From: CAYVNU01 sp964453265
Lineage (GTDB): Bacteria > Patescibacteriota > Doudnabacteria > UBA920
NCBI GenBank assembly: GCA_964453265.1
Contig: CAYVNU010000022.1
Coordinates: 1 to 20,696, forward strand
Direction of reading: 5' to 3'
Length of the DNA: 20,696 bases
Shown in pieces: positions 6,819 through 11,966 of the stretch. Every line of letters begins with the position of its first letter. The first letter of the stretch is position 1. The notes under the pieces are model-generated. The model searched no databases. It saw only the letters and a program-made list of their open reading frames with translations, and was not told where the DNA came from. A program made the position numbers and the translations under genes.

Positions 6819-7553
6819 TTACTTTAGTAATTGACTAGCAGCAATACTTAAAATAAAACCTACAATAACGACCCAAAAAAGATTTGAGCGCAACCGCTCT
6901 TTTTTATGATTCTCTTCAATCTCGTCACCGATTAAAAATATTAGGTTTGGGAATAAACTATAAACTAATGACCCTACGGACACTACCAAGATTAGAACAC
7001 AAATTGTTGAGAAACCCGATAGTCCTAGCTGGTTTGTCCCAGAGTTTAAAGTAACAAAAACAGAAGGCAAGGCATTTAAGTATTTTTGTAATACGAATAC
7101 TGTTATAAATAAAAAAACGAAAGTAATACTGATGACTAGAGTAAAAGTTTTTGGACGGCTAAGTTTAAAGTGGGTTAGTCTGTCTTCTACAACGGATTGA
7201 GCTAGAAAAACTTTTTGCCTGTCCGGTCCTGATATTTCCAAGGAGACGTTTAATATAAATTTTTTTTCTCCTTTAATAATTTTGGTTTTACAGAAACTTA
7301 AACATATCTCCATGTCAGAAGATTTTGCGAGCATCTTTAACTCATTTATTTTTCTCCCACTCCTGTTTTCATCCTTTATAACGTCTTCTAAAGTAGCCTT
7401 TTCAATAGAACTTTGGTCACTGTAGGTAAGACTAAAATGAACTTCTGGATTTACCAAAAGTTTAGTAATTTCATCGTAAAGCCTCCTCAGTCCTTGTTCG
7501 TCAATTTCCAAAGGCTTTTTATTATAAATTTTACTGACTTTTACTATAGGCAT
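6819..7553 (-). CDS. Hypothetical membrane protein with cytosolic N-terminal domain, 244 aa
   Basis: The first ~130 residues are soluble, mixed alpha/beta, rich in Lys and Ile, with no motif I recognise. Three hydrophobic segments follow (about 137-155, 178-205 and 224-241), separated by a polar loop with SGTNQLG and a charged loop EIEENHKKERLR. No signal peptide is seen. A minus-strand promoter ends about 7 bp before the ATG, so the mRNA is probably leaderless. It lies directly upstream of gajA, but a strong terminator separates them. It may be a defence-associated membrane effector or simple cargo of the element. No homology can be asserted from sequence alone. Confidence 0.65.
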   Translation of the reverse strand: MPIVKVSKIYNKKPLEIDEQGLRRLYDEITKLLVNPEVHFSLTYSDQSSIEKATLEDVIKDENRSGRKINELKMLAKSSDMEICLSFCKTKIIKGEKKFILNVSLEISGPDRQKVFLAQSVVEDRLTHFKLSRPKTFTLVISITFVFLFITVFVLQKYLNALPSVFVTLNSGTNQLGLSGFSTICVLILVVSVGSLVYSLFPNLIFLIGDEIEENHKKERLRSNLFWVVIVGFILSIAASQLLK

Positions 7554-7559
7554 AAGGGT

Positions 7560-7588
7560 ATTATACTTATATTCGTACCATGTTTCAA
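7560..7588 (-). promoter_or_regulatory. Near-consensus promoter giving a leaderless mRNA
   Basis: Minus strand TTGAAA, 17-bp spacer, TATAAT. The predicted start point (about 7553) coincides with the A of the ATG of the 244-aa protein. Confidence 0.65.
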
Positions 7589-7925
7589 CGTAAGTTTATA
7601 CGGCCGGTTATGATGTTTAAATACTCTTATGTGATTGTAGTTTTAGATTTTATTCAACAAACCCCGAGACTTTCATAAGCTTTTATAAGCCCGTAGCTAT
7701 TCATGACCCACTCAATTATTGAGTTTAAAGAATTTTGGAGTGTGTCCACCACTGCTTCGCTAAAGCTTCGCAGTGCGAGCACTCGTACAACTTACGTTGT
7801 AGTAAAATGATTGAGTACGTAATTTCGAAGCAGTGCCCTTCGAAGCTTTCTTGTTCTGCGAAGTTTTAACGAAGCAGAAAGCGAAGTAGGGCTTTATAGC
7901 AATATATGTGCTTAAGTATTTTTTT
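7566..7925. other. Gene-free, CTTCG-rich palindromic stretch
   Basis: No ORF is supported here. The left part is AT-rich. From about 7740 there are many CTTCG/CGAAG words arranged as inverted repeats: ACTGC...GCAGT around 7750-7775, ACAAC/GTTGT near 7788-7800, and a long imperfect palindrome with arms starting GCCCT and ending AGGGC from about 7835 to 7893. The words tccacca at 7745-7751 also occur at the tmRNA 3' end, too short to count as an att repeat. Confidence 0.5.
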
Positions 7926-8165
7926 ATGCACTACACCTACATCCTCCAAAGCCTCAAAGATGGTAGCCATTATGTAGGTTCAACTCACGATTTAAAATCA
8001 AGAGTCATAAAACACAACAACGGAGAAGTAACCTATACCTCTAAAAAGAAACCTTGGAAAATTATTTGGTACTGCGCATTCCCAACAAAAAAACAAGCAA
8101 TAGAATTTGAAATGTATTTAAAACAGGGTTCTGGATTTGCCTTTGCAAGAAAACATTTACTCTAA
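7926..8165 (+). CDS. GIY-YIG nuclease domain protein, 79 aa
   Basis: A minimal GIY-YIG domain: YTYILQS (the GIY strand), HYVGST (the YIG strand), DLKSRVIKHN with the catalytic Arg, and FEMYLKQGSGFAFARKHL with the conserved Glu and the C-terminal GSG-AFA motif of the UvrC/YhbQ-like stand-alone family. The ATG at 7926 is preferred over the one at 7908 because MHYTYILQ is the normal family N-terminus. The gene stands alone with its own terminator, in CTTCG-rich repeat DNA on both sides. Such proteins cut structured DNA; the true substrate is unknown. Confidence 0.85.
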   Translation: MHYTYILQSLKDGSHYVGSTHDLKSRVIKHNNGEVTYTSKKKPWKIIWYCAFPTKKQAIEFEMYLKQGSGFAFARKHLL

Positions 8166-8173
8166 ACTAAAAT

Positions 8174-8196
8174 AAACCGCTCTAAGCGGTTTTTTA
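8174..8196 (+). terminator. Terminator of the GIY-YIG gene
   Basis: Stem AAACCGC/GCGGTTT, 5-nt loop, followed by TTTT on the plus strand, 9 bp after the stop codon. Confidence 0.8.
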
Positions 8197-8341
8197 GTTT
8201 GCAAAAGCCACCACAAAAAGGTGACCTTCGCATACTTCGCATACCTTCGTATATGGGTCATGTCCCCATTTCCGTTCATTTAGTTTGCAAAGGGTACCAT
8301 GCAATGGTGAGCTTCGTATAGGCCTTCGTGTATTCGTATAC
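8194..8341. repeat. Two imperfect direct repeats of ~60 bp
   Basis: Copy 1 (8194-8252) and copy 2 (8280-8341) both begin TTAGTTTGCAAA. Each continues with a small hairpin (CACC/GGTG in copy 1, ACCA/TGGT in copy 2, same position, different bases), then TGA-CTTCG and a run of TTCGTATA-like words. They fill most of the 303-bp gap between the GIY-YIG gene and the next gene. Confidence 0.55.
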
Positions 8342-8377
8342 TGCTCTCTGTATTCCATTCATAACATCCTTCAAAAT

Positions 8378-8406
8378 AAAACACGGCCATAAGATCTGGC
8401 CGTGTT
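8378..8406 (-). terminator. Terminator of the diiron oxidase gene
   Basis: Perfect 9-bp stem ACACGGCCA/TGGCCGTGT with a 7-nt loop, followed on the minus strand by TTTTATTTT. Confidence 0.8.
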
Positions 8407-8467
8407 GTCCACCAAGAACTGGGCGAACTCAGCGTGTAGATTTTTCGTCAGTGCGGACGGCTGACCC

Positions 8468-9214
8468 TTAGGAAGCGCGGTATCCCAACTTCTGGAAAGC
8501 GAGTGCCCAGAATTCATCCCAGAATGCCATGGCGTTTTGGAACGCTTCAAGCACCTCTTGTGCTGTGTACCCTTCCTTCTGCTGCTTTGCCACATTTTCC
8601 ATCCAGTCCAACGCGTTGCCGTGGGACCAGATAATATGTTTGGGCTCAACATCCACATGGATGGAAAGGTAAAAATCGGACGTCAGCAGATCCTGGCGGC
8701 CGCGTAGCCGGGTAATTTGCTGGAAGTAGTCCGAGATGTCAAGCGCAGGGTGCTCAATTGCCGCCACATACCCCGTAGCCTGAGCTGGCGTCATTGCGGC
8801 GATCGAACGGTGAAATTTGCTCACCAGTTCCTCGGCCTCAGGGTCGACGTTTAGTTTTCCGCCCAGCTTTACGATGAGCTTCTCCAGGAGCTTGTAATGG
8901 GGCTCGTCGCCCCGCTTTACCATCCCGTCTTCTTCCTGGTAGTTTTTCATGATCAGGAATCGGTCTTCCCAATCCGGGTAGGCAGCCGCAATGTGCAGAA
9001 GGATCTGCGGCTGGTGCCGGCTTACCGGATACCAGTAATTGAAAAATCGGTACATCGCGTCCGGCTCCAATTGCGGGTTGCTGTTGAGCCACGTTAGGTA
9101 CGGATTATGGCCGCGATGCTTGTAGACGGTGAACTTGGAAAATCTGTCGAGGTATCCCTCAGCTTTCCGTTGTTGCGCCTCTAGGGTATCAGGAATTGCA
9201 GTATTTGAAGTCAT
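8468..9214 (-). CDS. Heme-oxygenase-like diiron oxidase (CADD/PqqC/UndA-like)
   Basis: All-helical protein of 248 aa of the 'iron-containing redox enzyme' group. The metal-ligand pattern of heme-oxygenase-like diiron oxidases is visible: NYQEEDG (Glu94/95), EPHYKLL (His106), AAIEHP (Glu154) and HVDVEPKH (His186, Glu190, His193, an HxxxExxH motif). Members include CADD (para-aminobenzoate formation in Chlamydia), UndA and PqqC-like enzymes; the substrate here cannot be told from sequence. AAGGAAG precedes the ATG at a normal distance. It has its own terminator and a dyad over its promoter, and is divergent from the gene at 9386. Codons are clearly richer in G+C than in the genes to the left. 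TENA-like thiaminase is less likely because of the full diiron ligand set. Confidence 0.8.
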   Translation of the reverse strand: MTSNTAIPDTLEAQQRKAEGYLDRFSKFTVYKHRGHNPYLTWLNSNPQLEPDAMYRFFNYWYPVSRHQPQILLHIAAAYPDWEDRFLIMKNYQEEDGMVKRGDEPHYKLLEKLIVKLGGKLNVDPEAEELVSKFHRSIAAMTPAQATGYVAAIEHPALDISDYFQQITRLRGRQDLLTSDFYLSIHVDVEPKHIIWSHGNALDWMENVAKQQKEGYTAQEVLEAFQNAMAFWDEFWALAFQKLGYRAS

Positions 9215-9248
9215 ATGTTTCTTCCTTTTGGCGATACGTAATCCTCAT

Positions 9249-9302
9249 ATTTCATTGTAATGCGATTGTTCTATTGTAGAACAATTTAGTGCATTATGAA
9301 AT
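9249..9302. promoter_or_regulatory. 54-bp nested dyad between divergent genes, candidate operator
   Basis: The inner palindrome 9265-9285 is ATTGTTCTA-TTG-TAGAACAAT. An outer inverted repeat surrounds it: ATTTCAT(tgt)AATGC at 9249-9263 and GCATTATGAAAT at 9291-9302. The inner arm overlaps a minus-strand -35 region (TTGTTC/TGTTCT) whose -10 would be TACAAT (9254-9259). Confidence 0.55.
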
Positions 9303-9332
9303 AGTCTTTGTCAATGAGCTGTTTGTTTTGCA

Positions 9333-9361
9333 TTGACAATACTACAGAAATGTGGTACTTT
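9333..9361 (+). promoter_or_regulatory. Promoter of the 129-aa gene
   Basis: TTGACA, 17-bp spacer, TACTTT. The predicted start near 9368 leaves a short leader with the AGGAGA ribosome-binding site. Confidence 0.6.
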
Positions 9362-9385
9362 GATTTGTATATAATAGGAGAGACA

Positions 9386-9775
9386 ATGGCTGATAGGTTG
9401 CTTGTGGTGTGTCCGAAGGCTGATGTGGAGTTTCTGAATTCTAATCTTAACTCCCATCCGCGGTTAAGGGTTTGGGAGAAAATCTTTGCTACCGACGCAG
9501 AGATAGCCCTTACGGAGATTCAAAAGGGTATCCAATTCGGTGCCCTTATCTGCGGGACTATTGTTCCGCGAACCCCAGATGCGGAACCCACTCGCGAAGG
9601 AAGGATTATGGTGTATGAGGCTGCTGACGCGCTCATACCCGATACCCCAGTTTTCTTTCACGCAGAGTCAGGAGTTAGTAAGATTGAAGTGGTAATAGGG
9701 ATGTTAGTTGGGTATCTCGAAGACCCAGATCAATTTATTTCTATAACCATCGATAAGCCCGATCAACTTCAATAA
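9386..9775 (+). CDS. Hypothetical protein, Rossmann/receiver-like, 129 aa
   Basis: The open frame extends to 9308, but the promoter and the ribosome-binding site AGGAGAG point to the ATG at 9386. The product starts MADRLLVVCPKADVEFLN and has alternating strands and helices (LLVVCPK, FGALICGTIV, DTPVFFHAE), the general pattern of a response-regulator receiver or small Rossmann fold. I cannot identify a phospho-acceptor Asp in the usual place. The gene has its own promoter and terminator and is divergent from the diiron oxidase, sharing the dyad at 9249-9302. Function unknown. Confidence 0.7.
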   Translation: MADRLLVVCPKADVEFLNSNLNSHPRLRVWEKIFATDAEIALTEIQKGIQFGALICGTIVPRTPDAEPTREGRIMVYEAADALIPDTPVFFHAESGVSKIEVVIGMLVGYLEDPDQFISITIDKPDQLQ

Positions 9776-9793
9776 GTTTTGGTATCAACAATA

Positions 9794-9838
9794 AACCGCC
9801 GCCCGCATCGAAGTTTGATGTTGCGGCGGCGTTTTTAT
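9794..9838 (+). terminator. Terminator of the 129-aa gene
   Basis: Stem CCGCCGC/GCGGCGG with an inner CATC/GATG extension, then GTTTTTATTTT. Confidence 0.85.
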
Positions 9839-9860
9839 TTTATGTCATAATTAAAAAACA

Positions 9861-9888
9861 GGGGGTCAAGTCTTGACATTTGACATTG
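9861..9888. repeat. Short palindrome plus tandem TTGACAT motif
   Basis: GTCAAG-T-CTTGAC (9865-9877) runs into two tandem TTGACAT copies (9873-9886), preceded by GGGG. It resembles dispersed REP-like words seen next to Y1 transposase genes in other genomes, but no transposase is here. Identification is tentative. Confidence 0.25.
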
Positions 9889-9896
9889 GAAAATTG

Positions 9897-9956
9897 AAAG
9901 ACCGTAAAATGTACATCAGCGCTTGGTAGCACCAATATTCACTCTACGGTCTTTTT
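9897..9956. terminator. Bidirectional terminator with an inner hairpin
   Basis: Outer 10-bp stem AAAGACCGTA (9897-9906) / TACGGTCTTT (9945-9954). The 38-nt loop contains a second hairpin TTGGT-AGC-ACCAA (9923-9935). T runs lie on both strands. It serves the minus-strand 142-aa gene and backs up the plus-strand terminator. Confidence 0.65.
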
Positions 9957-9974
9957 GATTGTTTCTTGTTGTGC

Positions 9975-10403
9975 TCAGGCTGCGTCGGCTAGGCTGAGCA
10001 AGTATTCGTAACTGGCGGTTATTTCGCTGTAGAACTCCGGGGGTTTCGGTGCGTAGTACTGAACGAGACCCTCAAAAGTGGCGAGGCGGAAGGGAATGTA
10101 CGCGGGTTTGATACCTTCCGGCACCCGTTCCAGTTCCTCTTTGAGCGTTTCAACACACCCTTTGCGGTCGCGGTACACGACACACATCACTTCGTGCCAG
10201 AATATATACTCGCTAAACTCTTCCGGCGTTGAGTCCGCTATGAAGAAAAACCTTACACCCTCGTGCTCAACCAACCCTACGAACCCTGGCAGTCGGGGCT
10301 CGAACTCTTGTTTAACGACCCGCACAGTAAAGTGCAGGTCGCACATCACCTCCTTGGTTTCTGAAACCAAAAGGGGCAACATGCTCTCAAGAAACTCTCT
10401 CAT
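9975..10403 (-). CDS. Hypothetical protein, 142 aa
   Basis: Soluble protein starting MREFLESMLPLLVSETKE, acidic, with mixed alpha/beta pattern and a C-terminal ITASYEYLLSLADAA helix. FWHEVMCVVYRDRKGC (about 68-83) is reminiscent of an HExxx metal-binding helix but lacks the second His of HExxH, so a protease is not supported. A strong GGAGG ribosome-binding site is 7 nt before the ATG and a TTGAAA-17-TATACT promoter stands upstream. Codon use is G+C-rich like its neighbours. No family recognised. Confidence 0.7.
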   Translation of the reverse strand: MREFLESMLPLLVSETKEVMCDLHFTVRVVKQEFEPRLPGFVGLVEHEGVRFFFIADSTPEEFSEYIFWHEVMCVVYRDRKGCVETLKEELERVPEGIKPAYIPFRLATFEGLVQYYAPKPPEFYSEITASYEYLLSLADAA

Positions 10404-10429
10404 TTGTTATCCTCCCTAGAAAACAATCA

Positions 10430-10458
10430 AGTATATCATACCAACTAAGTTTTTTCAA
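10430..10458 (-). promoter_or_regulatory. Promoter of the 142-aa gene
   Basis: Minus strand TTGAAA, 17-bp spacer, TATACT. It lies back to back with the plus-strand promoter at 10469. Confidence 0.6.
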
Positions 10459-10468
10459 GCTTTGGTTA

Positions 10469-10497
10469 TGGACTTTGTTTGAATAGTTTTGTATAAT
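10469..10497 (+). promoter_or_regulatory. Promoter of the 151-aa membrane protein
   Basis: TGGACT, 17-bp spacer, consensus TATAAT. Confidence 0.5.
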
Positions 10498-10535
10498 TTC
10501 GACATTCGTGAAAATTCAATTCTGAGGAGGTTCGT

Positions 10536-10991
10536 ATGGTTGAGCTTTTGGGCTGGACAGGAGTTTTGTTTGCGTTGGCGCTTGTGTGTTACACTGGCGC
10601 GATTATAGCTAACCAAATGGCGACTTTTAACATTTTTGAAGGATGGATTGCCGCGCTCTTTGGTTTTGGTCTCTGCTTCAACCTAGCCGGTCTGGTTGTT
10701 CGTGGTCTGACCTTAGAATGGCAATTTAGCAGCCAGGCTGTGTTTGGAATTATTGCGTGCACGCTCATGGCTGCTCACTTTGGTTGGTGTCTTAAAGCTT
10801 ATTTGGGTTTTGCTAAGCAGTTGGCAATCTTTAGGGATTACGCAATTGTTGTCTGGGCAATTTGGCTCCTCTGGTTTTCCAGGAGCATTTCGGAAACTTT
10901 CCTCCAAAGTCTGGCTATTTACGCGGTGATCGGAATTGGGGCTATTTGCGTTTACCGCTATTTGCTAGAAGCTAGGTCAGGCAGGCGTTAA
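10536..10991 (+). CDS. Small polytopic membrane protein, 151 aa
   Basis: Starts MVELLGWTGVLFALALV; GAGGAGG lies 8 nt before the ATG. Four to five hydrophobic segments are seen: about 5-25, 35-56, 68-92, 100-115 and 120-142, rich in Trp, Phe and Ala, ending in the basic RYLLEARSGRR. No charged or His motif inside the membrane suggests a known transporter or enzyme. It is a single-gene unit with its own promoter and terminator. Function unknown. Confidence 0.7.
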   Translation: MVELLGWTGVLFALALVCYTGAIIANQMATFNIFEGWIAALFGFGLCFNLAGLVVRGLTLEWQFSSQAVFGIIACTLMAAHFGWCLKAYLGFAKQLAIFRDYAIVVWAIWLLWFSRSISETFLQSLAIYAVIGIGAICVYRYLLEARSGRR

Positions 10992-11010
10992 ACGCCGAAA
11001 TAGTTTTTCA

Positions 11011-11057
11011 AGGCGTGCGTTCGGGATTTTATTTCCGGCGCACGCTTGTATTTTTTT
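11011..11057 (+). terminator. Terminator of the 151-aa gene
   Basis: Stem GCGTGCG/CGCACGC around a 19-nt loop with a further weak CGG/CCG stem, followed by TTGTATTTTTTTT. Confidence 0.75.
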
Positions 11058-11142
11058 TACAAATACTAACAACCTAACCGGTTGTTTAAGAGTTAGTTTT
11101 GCCGTAGAAAAAGTTCGGTAAAATCAAGAGTCGAATAAAATT

Positions 11143-11151
11143 TGCTATACT
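11143..11151 (+). promoter_or_regulatory. Extended -10 promoter of the DoxX gene
   Basis: TGC-TATACT, a TGn-extended -10 element without a good -35, about 44 bp before the first ATG. Confidence 0.45.
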
Positions 11152-11194
11152 ATAAATAGCAAAATTAAAAACATCCGCCAAAATTTAAAAAATT

Positions 11195-11764
11195 ATGGTG
11201 GACAAAAATATGCAATATATAGAAATTGGGGAGTCTAAGCTTTCAAAGTTTTTGTTTTCTTCCAGCGGCTTTGCTTGGTTTTGGCTTTTTGCCCGCGTTT
11301 ATGTGGGTTATGAATGGTTTATGGCCGGTTGGGGCAAATTGGGCAATGCGGTTTGGACAGGGGACAAGGCCGGAGTAGCTATAACCGGTTTTTTGCAAGG
11401 CGCGCTTAGTAAAACTTCCGGTCCGCACCCGGACGTGAGCGGTTGGTATGCGTGGTTTTTACAAAATGTAGCTTTGCCGCATGCTTCGTTTTTTTCGCAT
11501 CTTGTGGTTTACGGCGAACTGTTAGTGGGCATAGCTTTAATTCTAGGCGTCTTTACCGGTATAGCCGCGTTCTTTGGCAGCTTTATGAACTTAAATTATT
11601 TGTTTGCCGGTACCGTGAGCATTAACCCGCTATTGTTGCTCGTTCAACTATTTTTAATTCTCGCCTGGAAATGCGCAGGCCACTATGGACTTGATAAATA
11701 TTTACTCCCAGCCTTAGGTACTCCTTGGGAGAGGGTGGTAGTAAGTAGGGAAGTAGGGAAGTAG
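11195..11764 (+). CDS. DoxX family membrane protein
   Basis: About 189 aa with four hydrophobic segments. Family signs: WLFARVYVGYEWFMAGWGKLGN near the N-terminus, FFSHLVVYGELLVGIALILGVFTGIAA in the centre and the LILAWKCAGHYGLDKYLLP C-terminal region typical of DoxX/DoxD-like proteins (linked to thiosulfate:quinone oxidoreductase subunits and redox homeostasis). GGTGGA before the second ATG (11210) makes that a possible start, giving 184 aa. The last residues SREVGK are encoded by an octamer tandem array, so the original C-terminus may have been different. The next 100 positions after the array are unsequenced. Confidence 0.85.
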   Translation: MVDKNMQYIEIGESKLSKFLFSSSGFAWFWLFARVYVGYEWFMAGWGKLGNAVWTGDKAGVAITGFLQGALSKTSGPHPDVSGWYAWFLQNVALPHASFFSHLVVYGELLVGIALILGVFTGIAAFFGSFMNLNYLFAGTVSINPLLLLVQLFLILAWKCAGHYGLDKYLLPALGTPWERVVVSREVGK

Positions 11765-11805
11765 GGAAGTAGGGAAGTAGGGAAGTAGGGAAGTAGGGAA
11801 GTAGG
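11743..11805. repeat. Octamer tandem array (AAGTAGGG)n at the assembly gap
   Basis: Almost eight perfect copies of AAGTAGGG, running from the last codons of the DoxX gene into the Ns. An 8-bp unit with TAG gives a stop in each frame within 24 nt. Confidence 0.9.
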
Positions 11806-11905
11806 NNNNNNNNNNNNNNNNNNNNNNNNNNNNNNNNNNNNNNNNNNNNNNNNNNNNNNNNNNNNNNNNNNNNNNNNNNNNNNNNNNNNNNNNNNNNNNN
11901 NNNNN
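11806..11905. other. Assembly gap, 100 Ns
   Basis: Exactly 100 N, the common placeholder for a gap of unknown length, immediately after the octamer array that probably caused it. Confidence 0.98.
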
Positions 11906-11966
11906 GGGCGTTTAAATACCTTTAATTTTTTTAGTTATCCACTTTTATTGGCCAAACTGAGATATT

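Noticed and set aside
7741..7752. tccacca word shared with the tmRNA 3' end as the far att site
   Set aside because: Only seven bases are shared; serine-recombinase cores are too short to prove by this, and the same word occurs at 8408-8414. Kept open, not annotated.
8371..8658. Alternative minus-strand ORF overlapping the diiron oxidase gene
   Set aside because: It is in another frame of a clearly conserved gene, has shadow-like composition and runs over the terminator hairpin.
9897..9956. Integron attC-like site
   Set aside because: The paired arms lack the GTTRRRY/RYYYAAC core sites and no integron integrase is present; a bidirectional terminator explains it.
11743..11805. CRISPR or iteron array
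   Set aside because: The unit is a contiguous 8-bp tandem with no spacers, and no replication or Cas gene is nearby.
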